A stretch of DNA of 64,000 bases from DAOUMF01 sp034408935 (lineage in GTDB: Bacteria; Chloroflexota; Dehalococcoidia; SM23-28-2; RBG-16-64-32), in NCBI GenBank assembly GCA_034408935.1, contig DAOUMV010000013.1, positions 287,041-351,040 on the forward strand, in the 5' to 3' direction. How positions within the stretch are numbered: position 1 is the first letter of the stretch; each line of letters opens with the position of its first letter. Below are positions 8,073 through 15,221 of this stretch, in pieces. The translations under genes were made by a program, and so were the position numbers. The notes below the pieces were generated by a model that did not search any database, was not told where the DNA came from, and was given only the letters and a program-made list of their open reading frames with translations.

Positions 8073-8698
8073 GACCTGAACTGATCGTTCCCTATGTGGT
8101 CGAGCAGAGCCCGCGGGGGGAACGCGCCTTCGACATCTATTCTCTGCTGTTGAAGGAGCGCATCATCTTCCTGGGCACGCCCATCGATGACCAGATCGCC
8201 AACCTGATCATCGCCCAGCTCCTGTACCTGGAGCGCGAGGACTCGGACAAGGACATCAATATGTATATCCACTCGCCGGGGGGCATCATCAGCTCCGGCC
8301 TGGCGGTATACGACACAATGCAGCTCCTGCGCTGCGACATGGCGACGATCTGCGTGGGGGAGTGCGCCAGCATGGCGACGGTGCTCCTGGCCGCCGGGAC
8401 CAAGGGAAAGCGATACGCCCTTCCCAACGCCACTATCCATATCCATCAGGCGCGTGGCGGCGCCACCGGCCAAGCGGCCGACGTGGAGATCATGGCCAAG
8501 GAAGTGATCCGCCGCAATCAGGTCGTTAAGGAGATCCTGGCCCGTCACACCGGTCGCTCCCTGGAGGAGATCACCCACGATACCGATCGCGACTTCTTCA
8601 TGGACGCCGCGGGCGCCAAGGAGTACGGCATCGTCGACGAGGTCTTGGTGGCCGGCAAGCTGGCCGCGGCCTCCGGCGGAGACTCGGCCAAGGAGTAA
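8069..8698 (+). CDS. clpP: ATP-dependent Clp protease, proteolytic subunit
   Basis: A 209-residue ClpP serine peptidase that assembles as a 14-mer chamber fed by ClpX. The triad is visible: Ser101 in GECASMATV, His126 in IHIHQARGG, and Asp in the HDTDRD stretch. The oxyanion strand is SPGG. The TTG start overlaps the tig stop by four bases, which implies translational coupling. The N-terminus begins close to the axial-loop region without a long propeptide. Confidence 0.96.
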   Translation: MRPELIVPYVVEQSPRGERAFDIYSLLLKERIIFLGTPIDDQIANLIIAQLLYLEREDSDKDINMYIHSPGGIISSGLAVYDTMQLLRCDMATICVGECASMATVLLAAGTKGKRYALPNATIHIHQARGGATGQAADVEIMAKEVIRRNQVVKEILARHTGRSLEEITHDTDRDFFMDAAGAKEYGIVDEVLVAGKLAAASGGDSAKE

Positions 8699-8701
8699 TC
8701 G

Positions 8702-10003
8702 ATGCCCCGGGGCAAGAGCAGCACCCGCACGGACTACGTCTGCTCGTTCTGCGGCAAGAACCAGGACCAGGTGCGGCGGCTGATCGCCGGGCCCGGCGCG
8801 GTCTATATCTGCGACGAGTGCGTGGAGCTATGCCGCGAGATCATTCACGAGGACAAATCCGGCCCCGCGAAGTCCAAGCTGCCGCTGCAACGACTGCCGC
8901 CGCCCAAGGTCATCTACGAACAGCTAAGCGAGTACGTGGTGGGGCAGGAGCAGGCCAAGAAGGTGCTTTCGGTGGCGGTGTACAACCACTACAAGCGCAT
9001 CGGCGTCACCGGCAGCCAGAAGGTGGAGTTGGAGAAGAGCAACATCCTGCTTCTGGGCCCCACCGGATGCGGCAAGACGCTGTTGGCGCGCACCCTGGCC
9101 AGGATCCTGGACGTGCCTTTCACCATCGCCGATGCCACCGCCCTCACCGAGGCCGGCTACGTGGGCGAGGACGTGGAGAACATCCTCCTGCGCCTCATCC
9201 AGGCAGCCGATTTCGACGTGGCCAGGGCGGAGCGGGGGATCATCTACATCGACGAGATCGATAAGATCACTCGCAAGAGTGGAGACAACCCCTCCATAAC
9301 CCGTGACGTCTCGGGGGAGGGGGTCCAGCAAGCGCTGCTGAAGATCATCGAGGGTTGTGTGGCCAACGTGCCTCCTCAGGGAGGACGCAAGCATCCCCAC
9401 CAGGACTTCATTCAGATCAACACCACCAACATCCTGTTCATCTCGGGGGGCGCCTTCCAGGGACTGGACGCCGTTGTCGATGCCCGCGTCGGCAAGGGCC
9501 GCCGCACCGTCGGCTTCCGCCCAGACATGTCGGGGGGCGACCGCACGAAGACCGCCGACGAGCTTCTCAAGCACGCCAGCCACGACGACCTGCTGACGTA
9601 CGGCCTGATCCCAGAGTTCGTGGGCCGGATGCCGATGGTCGTCTCTCTCCAATCGCTGGACGAGGAGGCGCTGGTGCGCATCCTCACCGAGCCCAAGAAC
9701 GCCCTCGTGCGGCAGTTCCAGGAGTTCTTCGCCCTGGACGAGGTAGAGCTGGTGTTGACGGATGATGCCCTCAAGGCTGTGGCGGAGGAATCGCTGCGGC
9801 ACAAGACCGGGGCCCGCGGGCTGCGCACCGTCCTAGAGGACTGCCTGCTGGACGTGATGTACGAGATACCGTCCCAGGGCGACGTCAAGAAGTGCATCGT
9901 GGACGCGGACTCCATTCGCGGCCTGCGGCGGCCACTGCTCCTAGCCCGCTCCGGGCAGGCGGTCGAGTCCTGGGGGGACGAGCCCAAGGGTGAGACGGCC
10001 TAG
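8702..10003 (+). CDS. clpX: ATP-dependent Clp protease, ATP-binding subunit ClpX
   Basis: A 433-residue AAA+ unfoldase. The N-terminal C4 zinc-binding domain (Cys14, 17, 37, 40) recruits substrates and adaptors. The Walker A motif is GPTGCGKT, Walker B is IIYIDEIDK, and the sensor and arginine-finger regions follow, with the usual C-terminal small domain. It starts three bases after clpP and completes the tig-clpP-clpX operon. Its stop codon overlaps the end of the opposing gene by four bases. Confidence 0.96.
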   Translation: MPRGKSSTRTDYVCSFCGKNQDQVRRLIAGPGAVYICDECVELCREIIHEDKSGPAKSKLPLQRLPPPKVIYEQLSEYVVGQEQAKKVLSVAVYNHYKRIGVTGSQKVELEKSNILLLGPTGCGKTLLARTLARILDVPFTIADATALTEAGYVGEDVENILLRLIQAADFDVARAERGIIYIDEIDKITRKSGDNPSITRDVSGEGVQQALLKIIEGCVANVPPQGGRKHPHQDFIQINTTNILFISGGAFQGLDAVVDARVGKGRRTVGFRPDMSGGDRTKTADELLKHASHDDLLTYGLIPEFVGRMPMVVSLQSLDEEALVRILTEPKNALVRQFQEFFALDEVELVLTDDALKAVAEESLRHKTGARGLRTVLEDCLLDVMYEIPSQGDVKKCIVDADSIRGLRRPLLLARSGQAVESWGDEPKGETA

Positions 10004-10923
10004 CTAGACTCGTACTCCTCGTCAATTTCGCGCGCGATGTCCCTGAGTTGTTTCAAATGCTCTATCACGAACCAGGCGAAAATGTATGCCGTGGGCTGGT
10101 CGACGGAGTTCTCAGCCAGCGACTCTTCGAGACAAGCCCTCAGTTTGAGCAGAGGGTAATCCAGTCGCTCATACAAGTGTTTCACTGAGTCGTAGGTCTC
10201 AATGTCAAGGCCTCGTCTGACGAGCGCCTCTCGGAAATCATCCAGAGCCTTCTGGACAGACTCTAGCCCATACAATCCCAGGGGCCGATAATCGCGGCGG
10301 TCGGAGGCAGAGGCGAGCTTCTCAAACGGGTGGCCTAGGTTGTCGAAGATGGCCGAGAGCTTCTCCAATTTGAACTTCTCCTTATGCGCTTTGTCCCTGC
10401 GCTCCAACTCCTCAACGACGGCGCATAGGACTTGAGTAACGAATTTGCGTTGATCCTTGATCAACTCGGGCACGGACACGGGTTGCATCTTTGATCGTCC
10501 ATCGTCGTACACGGTGAGAAGTTCGAAGCCTCCTAGGCTCATCGTTGCACGAGCGATGAAGTGTGATCGTGGCTGGCCTCGCCTTTTCGTTGAGTGGCCA
10601 GCGGCGGCATGCCTAATTTCTCTGATCTGAGTTCTTTTCGGGTAATTGCTCAAATCGACCTTGATGTCCAGAGCTTCGCATATGTCCCGTACGGCGTCTT
10701 GCTGCAGAACTAGGGATTGCAGCAGACCATAGAGAGCTAAGTAACGGGCTCCCTCACTGGCGGGAACATCCCCGGCGGCGTAGGCGCTTATCGCCAGCGT
10801 TGTGTCTCCGACGACGTCTAGGCTGCTGCATAGCTGATTCCATAAGCCTAGCTTCTTAAGGAGGACATACTGTACTCGCGGGTTGTTTATGTAGCCGCGA
10901 ATTCTATCTGTGAGCTCATGCAT
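10000..10923 (-). CDS. HEPN-like protein of unknown function
   Basis: A 307-residue, largely helical, soluble protein without signal peptide or membrane segment. The stretch REIRHAAAGHSTKRR (about residues 122-136) contains R-x5-H, the catalytic pattern of HEPN ribonucleases. The segment before it (LYGLLQSLVLQQDAVRDI) resembles the first helices of HEPN folds. The C-terminal part is acidic and helical (FVIEHLKQLRDIAREIDEEYESS is the tail). Base composition is visibly less GC-rich than in clpX or tlyA, and it lies opposite to its neighbours, which suggests acquisition. The HEPN call is inference from motif shape; no partner nucleotidyltransferase or antitoxin is adjacent. Confidence 0.55.
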   Translation of the reverse strand: MHELTDRIRGYINNPRVQYVLLKKLGLWNQLCSSLDVVGDTTLAISAYAAGDVPASEGARYLALYGLLQSLVLQQDAVRDICEALDIKVDLSNYPKRTQIREIRHAAAGHSTKRRGQPRSHFIARATMSLGGFELLTVYDDGRSKMQPVSVPELIKDQRKFVTQVLCAVVEELERRDKAHKEKFKLEKLSAIFDNLGHPFEKLASASDRRDYRPLGLYGLESVQKALDDFREALVRRGLDIETYDSVKHLYERLDYPLLKLRACLEESLAENSVDQPTAYIFAWFVIEHLKQLRDIAREIDEEYESS

Positions 10924-10955
10924 GTGCTCAGCGGGTCGAACGTCCTTTCGATAGT

Positions 10956-10990
10956 ATTATAGTCCTATTCGGTGGCGTCACCGAAATAGG
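10956..10990 (-). promoter_or_regulatory. Promoter with overlapping dyad upstream of the HEPN-like gene
   Basis: On the minus strand a perfect TATAAT occupies 10961-10956. A stem of about 11 bp (10964-10974 against 10979-10990, loop GCGT, one bulged base) covers the spacer and the -35 position (TCGGTG). A dyad in this place is typical of an operator, possibly for autoregulation. Confidence 0.5.
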
Positions 10991-11046
10991 CCGTCAACCC
11001 CGGGCGTGGTGCCTGGGCATTCGTGCTGTGTTGAGGTCCCTTTTTC

Positions 11047-11179
11047 TGTCACCCTGAGCCGCCGCAGGCGGCGAAGGGTCTCGCGCTCCGCCGAGATTCT
11101 TCGCGGAGTTAATCCTGAGCGGGGCGCCAGATTCTTCGCTTCGCTCAGAATGACAGAGTGCGAAGGGCTCAGAATGACG
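11047..11179. repeat. Dispersed imperfect palindromic repeat
   Basis: A composite of inverted segments of the CCCTGAGC...GAAGGG and GATTCTTCGC...TCAGAATGAC type, with an internal GCCGCC-GCA-GGCGGC hairpin. It begins with GTCACCCTGAGC and ends with CTCAGAATGAC, a pattern familiar from non-coding dispersed elements of Chloroflexota. It artificially extends the reading frame upstream of the hydrolase. Confidence 0.75.
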
Positions 11180-11290
11180 TCTTTCGATGCTCTGCCCCTG
11201 GGCCCATCCGCTTGCCTGCGCTTTCGTGCTATGCTTTCCGGAAGCGATGGCCAAGCGCAGGTTAGACCAGTTGTCGCTGAAGGAGGCACG

Positions 11291-12004
11291 ATGAGCACTT
11301 ACGTCCTAGTTCATGGGGCGTGGCATGGGGGCTGGTGCTGGGACAAGATCGTACCGCTGCTGGAGAAGCGGGGGCACAAGGCGGTGGCGCCTGACCTGCC
11401 GGGGCACGGCAACAACAAGAGCCCCATTTCGGAGGTCTCCCTTCAAGCCTACACAGAGCGCTTGATCAAGGTCTTGGAGGCCCAGCCTGAGACCGTCGTT
11501 CTCGTTGGCCACAGCATGGGCGGCATCGTCATATCCCAAGCCGCCGAGTGTCGCCCCGAGCGGGTCAAGACCCTGGTGTACCTGTGCGCTTTCCTGCTGC
11601 GTGATGGCGAATCCCTGCTCCAGATCGCCCAGGGCGATACGGAGGCTCTAGTTCTGCCGAATCTTGTCATGACCGACGATCAAAGCAGCGGCACGGTCAG
11701 AGATGAGGCTATCAAGGAAGCCTTCTACGGTGATTGCTCCGATGAGGACGTGGCGAGAGCCAAATCCCTCTTGGTTCCCCAAGCTGCGGCTCCCTTCGCC
11801 ACACCCGTGCACACGACTGCCGAGAACTTCGGCCGGGTGCCGCGAATCTACATCGAGTGCCTCCGCGACAGGGCGATCTCTCCCTCTGTCCAGAAGCAGA
11901 TGTACACGGCGCAGCCGTGCCAGGGGGTGATCTCGATGGATACCGGCCATTCCTCGTTCTTCTCAGCCCCCGAGGAACTGGCGGCCCACCTGGCTGCAAT
12001 CTAG
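11291..12004 (+). CDS. Alpha/beta hydrolase, plant-esterase-like family
   Basis: A 237-residue cytoplasmic alpha/beta hydrolase of the EstC/methyl-esterase-like group. MSTYVLVHGAWHGGWCWD holds the oxyanion HG motif, VGHSMGGIV the nucleophile elbow, and TGHSSFFSAPEELA the C-terminal His region. The ATG at 11291 is preceded by GAAGGAGG with good spacing; the open frame farther upstream is repeat sequence. Small carboxylic esters are likely substrates, but none can be named. Confidence 0.85.
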   Translation: MSTYVLVHGAWHGGWCWDKIVPLLEKRGHKAVAPDLPGHGNNKSPISEVSLQAYTERLIKVLEAQPETVVLVGHSMGGIVISQAAECRPERVKTLVYLCAFLLRDGESLLQIAQGDTEALVLPNLVMTDDQSSGTVRDEAIKEAFYGDCSDEDVARAKSLLVPQAAAPFATPVHTTAENFGRVPRIYIECLRDRAISPSVQKQMYTAQPCQGVISMDTGHSSFFSAPEELAAHLAAI

Positions 12005-12063
12005 ATGTGGTCGCTCCAAGCAGTGCTGGTCAGGTGAACTTCGACCCCGCGCTAACCATTCGT

Positions 12064-12081
12064 GCTATATTGAGATGCAAG
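12064..12081 (+). promoter_or_regulatory. Extended -10 box ahead of tlyA
   Basis: TGC-TATATT, with the hexamer at 12066-12071. The ATG at 12082 follows ten bases later, so the leader is at most a few bases long. No clear -35 is seen. Confidence 0.45.
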
Positions 12082-12888
12082 ATGGGCAGCAAACGGAGAC
12101 TGGATCTGCTGCTGTTGGAGCGTGGCCTGGTCGAGAGCCCCGAGAAGGCGCGGGCCGCCGTGATGGCTGGCTCAGTACTGGTCGACGAGCGGCCGGCGGT
12201 GAAGCCAGCCAGCCTGGTAGAAGAGGGCGCCAGCCTGCGCCTGCTGGCGCGCCCGCGCTACGCCAGCCGCGGCGGCGAGAAGCTCGAGCACGCTTTGGAC
12301 ATCTTCGAGCTCGATATCGCTCGCGCCGTCGCCGCCGATATTGGGGCGTCAACGGGAGGCTTCACCGACTGCCTCCTCCAGCACGACGCCTCCCGCGTCT
12401 ACGCCATCGATGTGGGACGAGGCCAGTTGGACATGCACCTGCGCCAGGACCCGCGGGTGGTGGTGATGGAGAGGGTCAACGCCCGCTATCTGGAGGGGCT
12501 CCCGGAGCCTGTTGACCTGGTGACCGTGGACGTGGCGTTCATCTCCCTGCGACAGGTGCTGCCGGCAGCCATGCGTCTGCTGGTATCTAATACGAAGGCC
12601 AGGGTTGAGCCTGGCCTTCAGGACAAAGAGCGTGGGCGCGGGTCCATAATCGCGCTGTTCAAGCCCCAGTTCGAGGCGGCGCCGCGCGAGGTGAGCAAGG
12701 GCGGCGTCATCCGCGACCCGCAGATGCATGCCAGGCTGATCGGCCGGTTCGCGGCATGGTGCGTTAAGAACGACCTGCGGGTCCTGGGCCTGACGGCGTC
12801 GCCGCTGCTGGGCCCGGCGGGCAACCGCGAGTTCTTCTTCCATTTAAGGCCTGCCCTGAGCGAAGTCGGAGGGGAGGCCTCCCCGTGA
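12082..12888 (+). CDS. tlyA: TlyA-family rRNA 2'-O-methyltransferase
   Basis: A 268-residue TlyA/FtsJ-like methyltransferase. The N-terminal S4 RNA-binding domain (LDLLLLERGLVESPEKARAA) is joined by RYASRGGEKLEHAL to a Rossmann SAM-dependent domain (ADIGASTGGFTDCLLQ, then DVAFISLR and KPQFEA). The family 2'-O-methylates cytidines of 16S/23S rRNA. Between DVAFISLR and ALFKPQFEA there is an extra segment of about 15 residues that coincides with a DNA hairpin at 12595-12618. The last residues (LSEVGGEASP) are encoded by a dispersed repeat. The ATG start follows a -10 box closely; the stop overlaps nadK. Confidence 0.9.
   Translation: MGSKRRLDLLLLERGLVESPEKARAAVMAGSVLVDERPAVKPASLVEEGASLRLLARPRYASRGGEKLEHALDIFELDIARAVAADIGASTGGFTDCLLQHDASRVYAIDVGRGQLDMHLRQDPRVVVMERVNARYLEGLPEPVDLVTVDVAFISLRQVLPAAMRLLVSNTKARVEPGLQDKERGRGSIIALFKPQFEAAPREVSKGGVIRDPQMHARLIGRFAAWCVKNDLRVLGLTASPLLGPAGNREFFFHLRPALSEVGGEASP
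12595..12618. repeat. Palindromic insertion inside tlyA
   Basis: A perfect 9-bp stem, AAGGCCAGG (12595-12603) and CCTGGCCTT (12610-12618), with loop GTTGAG. It lies in frame within tlyA and codes for the extra peptide near TKARVEPGLQD. Confidence 0.7.
12849..12880. repeat. Dispersed palindromic repeat at the tlyA 3' end
   Basis: The segment CCTGCCCTGAGCGAAGTCGG and its surroundings resemble the repeat elements at 53678-53748 and 56095-56176. It encodes the last residues of TlyA and overlaps the start of nadK. Confidence 0.5.
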
Positions 12889-13763
12889 GGAAGGCCGGCA
12901 TCTTCATCGCCCCCCGCTGGAGCGGCGCCAAGAAACTGCTGGAGAGCCTGCACGCGGCCCTCGCCAAGGACGTGGACGAGGTGTGGCAGACATCCAACTT
13001 GGATGACCACGACGCCCAGGAGAAGATCGAAGGGACGGACCTCATCGTCTGCCTCGGCGGCGACGGCTCTATGCTGTGGGCGGGACGCGCGGTCGTGCCT
13101 CACGCAGTGCCCATCCTGGGTGTGAACATGGGGCACCTCGGGTTCCTGGCCGAGATCGGTCCCAAAGAGCTGATGGACAGGCTGCCCGAGGTACTGAAGG
13201 GGAAGGGGCGAATGGAACAGCGAGCGATGCTCCAGGCCAGCGTCCCGGCCTGGGGCCAGACATTCCACGCCCTCAACGATGTGGTGGTCGGTCGCTCCAT
13301 AGCGGGGCGGCCCGTCTATCTGGACGTATCCGTGGACGGCCGCCGACTGGCTCTTTACCGCAGCGACGCCCTGATCGTTGCCACGGCCACCGGCAGCACC
13401 GGCTATTCCCTGTCCGCACGCGGCCCCATCCTCCATCCGGAGTCGCGGGACATGGTGTTGACGCCGGTAGCGCCTCACCTGGCCCCGGCACGGGCCCTCG
13501 TGCTACCCCAGGATGCCATCGTTGATCTGGTCGTGAGCACGGAGGAGGGCGCTACCGTCAGCATCGACGGACAGGTGAACCGAGAGCTGGGGAGCGGCGA
13601 CACGGTCTCCATCTGTCGCAGCCCCCACGTGGCGCGGTTCCTGCGGCTGTCGGGGCCATCGGACCATTACCGTCTCCTCGCCGAGCGGCTGGAATGGCTG
13701 CGGGGGATGAACCCCGCCGAGTTCCCTGAGCTGTTCGAGCAGGGAGGCGGCGAACCCAAGTAG
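12885..13763 (+). CDS. nadK: NAD kinase
   Basis: A 292-residue ATP/polyphosphate NAD kinase that makes NADP. The GGDG loop (VCLGGDGSMLWAGR), NMGHLGFLAEI and ATATGSTGYSLSARGPILHP signatures are all present. The GTG start overlaps the tlyA stop by four bases; the tlyA-nadK order is a common bacterial pair. Confidence 0.95.
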   Translation: MRKAGIFIAPRWSGAKKLLESLHAALAKDVDEVWQTSNLDDHDAQEKIEGTDLIVCLGGDGSMLWAGRAVVPHAVPILGVNMGHLGFLAEIGPKELMDRLPEVLKGKGRMEQRAMLQASVPAWGQTFHALNDVVVGRSIAGRPVYLDVSVDGRRLALYRSDALIVATATGSTGYSLSARGPILHPESRDMVLTPVAPHLAPARALVLPQDAIVDLVVSTEEGATVSIDGQVNRELGSGDTVSICRSPHVARFLRLSGPSDHYRLLAERLEWLRGMNPAEFPELFEQGGGEPK

Positions 13764-13793
13764 AGGACTGACGGCCTGCCTCGGAGCCGGGAG

Positions 13794-14354
13794 TTGTCGG
13801 AGCCATCGCCGGAGCGAGTCCTGGAGAGCCGCCGCCTGTATGAGGGGCGTGTGGTGAACCTGCGGGTGGATACCGTGGAGCTGGCGGCGGGTGGGAAGAC
13901 GACTCGAGAGGTGGTGGAGCACGGCGAGGTCGTAGCGGTTGTGCCGCTTCTGGAAGGGAAGGACGTGCTGCTGGTCCGGCAGTACCGTTTGCCCGTCGCC
14001 CAGACGCTGCTGGAGGTCCCAGCCGGGGGCGTCGACGAGGGTGAGAGCAGCGAGGAGGCAGCGCAGCGAGAGCTGGGGGAGGAGTGCGGCCAGCGGGCCG
14101 ACCGTCTGGAGCGGCTGGGCGGCTTCCACGCGTCGCCGGGGTTCTGCAGCGAGTTCATGCACGTGTTCCTGGCCACCCAACTCCAGCCCGTGCGGGCGCG
14201 CCCGGACCCAGACGAGGAGATCGCAGTGGTCCGGCTGCCCCTGGCGGAGGCGCTACGCCTGGTGCGCCAGGGGGAGATACGGGACGGCAAGAGCATTATC
14301 GCTTTGACGTGGACGTGGGAAAAAGTGAGCGATTTCACTATTGAACACAGGTGA
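13794..14354 (+). CDS. Nudix hydrolase, ADP-ribose pyrophosphatase-like
   Basis: A 186-residue Nudix enzyme with an intact Nudix box (GGVDEGESSEEAAQRELGEECGQ region, pattern G-x5-E-x7-REL-x-EE-x-G). The VPAGGVDEGE context and the EV.HGEVVAVVPL core resemble ADP-ribose pyrophosphatases (NudF/YqiE). It would clear ADP-ribose or related dinucleotides, a plausible partner of the NAD kinase just upstream. The TTG start at 13794 gives the usual N-terminus. Confidence 0.88.
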   Translation: MSEPSPERVLESRRLYEGRVVNLRVDTVELAAGGKTTREVVEHGEVVAVVPLLEGKDVLLVRQYRLPVAQTLLEVPAGGVDEGESSEEAAQRELGEECGQRADRLERLGGFHASPGFCSEFMHVFLATQLQPVRARPDPDEEIAVVRLPLAEALRLVRQGEIRDGKSIIALTWTWEKVSDFTIEHR

Positions 14355-14369
14355 TGCACTTGCTAGAAT
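14341..14369 (+). promoter_or_regulatory. Promoter of the succinate dehydrogenase operon
   Basis: -35 TTGAAC at 14341-14346, a 17-base spacer, and -10 TAGAAT at 14364-14369 with TGC before it (extended -10). It overlaps the 3' end of the Nudix gene and precedes sdhC by 40 bases. Confidence 0.65.
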
Positions 14370-14408
14370 GAGCCACGGTTTGTGGGCCACCATCGTTCGG
14401 AGGCATTG

Positions 14409-15206
14409 ATGGCGCAGGAGCAGGTGATCGGCTCTCCGCACCGGCTTGGCTTTCTGGAAACCCTTCGCAGAGACCGCTGGTGGGTGGAGCCGACCCTGCT
14501 GCTACTGGGGCTGATTCTCTTCTTCGGCTACCTGGCCGTGTCTGCCTTCCTTGACGAATGGTCCTTCAAGGAAGGCCCGTATGTGTCGCCGGTCTTCGAG
14601 TCCGGCCCCTTCATGTTCATCAAGCGGCTGGAGGAGCCGTTTAGTTCGTGGTTCCTGTCGCCAGCCTTCGTAATCCTGTGGATCCCAGCCGGATTCCGTC
14701 TCACCTGCTACTACTTCCGTCAGGCCTACTACCGGTCCGGCTTCCTGAGCCCACCAGCCTGCGCCGTTGGCGATGCCTGGAAGACGTACACGGGCGAGTC
14801 ACGCTTTCCCCTGATTATTCAGAACGCGCATCGCTTCTTCATGTACGCTGCGCTAATCCTGGTCTGGTTCCAGTGGGCGACGGCTGTCAAGGGCTTCCAC
14901 GATCCTGATGAGGGTTGGGGCATAGGCCTTGGCTCCGTCATCCTGGTCATCGACTCGATACTGCTGTCGTTCTACCTGTTCTCCTGCCATGCGCTGCGTC
15001 ACATGATCGGCGGCCGTCTCAACTGCTTCAGTTGCTCCCTGCAGAACCGGGTGCAGAAGAAGGCATGGAACTGGGTCTCACGCCTGAACGTTAACCACGC
15101 GGTATGGGCATGGTCGAGCCTGTTCAGCGTCCTCGTAACGGACATCTACATCCGTCTGGTGGCAAACGGACACATCACGGACCCCAATACGTGGAGTAGC
15201 TTCTGA
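14409..15206 (+). CDS. sdhC: Succinate dehydrogenase membrane anchor subunit
   Basis: A 265-residue membrane protein with about five hydrophobic helices, of the type found with actinobacterial and chloroflexal succinate dehydrogenase/fumarate reductase. It anchors the catalytic subunits and passes electrons between quinone and the Fe-S chain. Conserved His residues (NAHRFF, SCHALRHM, NVNHAVWAW) are candidate heme or quinone ligands. The ATG at 14409 follows CGGAGG and is preferred over an in-frame GTG at 14382. The flavoprotein gene begins 15 bases after the stop. Confidence 0.85.
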   Translation: MAQEQVIGSPHRLGFLETLRRDRWWVEPTLLLLGLILFFGYLAVSAFLDEWSFKEGPYVSPVFESGPFMFIKRLEEPFSSWFLSPAFVILWIPAGFRLTCYYFRQAYYRSGFLSPPACAVGDAWKTYTGESRFPLIIQNAHRFFMYAALILVWFQWATAVKGFHDPDEGWGIGLGSVILVIDSILLSFYLFSCHALRHMIGGRLNCFSCSLQNRVQKKAWNWVSRLNVNHAVWAWSSLFSVLVTDIYIRLVANGHITDPNTWSSF

Positions 15207-15221
15207 TGGGAAGGCGCGCCG

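Larger units (their letters stand above)
10924..11290. other. Intergenic region between the HEPN-like gene and the hydrolase
   Basis: 367 bases without a supported gene. It holds the minus-strand promoter and dyad near the left end, a dispersed palindromic repeat in the middle, and an extended -10-like TGCTATGCT (11225-11233) before the hydrolase. Confidence 0.7.

Noticed and set aside
10000..10923. The HEPN-like gene as half of a HEPN-MNT toxin-antitoxin pair
   Set aside because: No small nucleotidyltransferase or other antitoxin-like gene is adjacent on the same strand.
11006..11290. N-terminal extension of the alpha/beta hydrolase
   Set aside because: The extension translates the dispersed repeat, and the ATG at 11291 has a clear ribosome-binding site and the family N-terminus.
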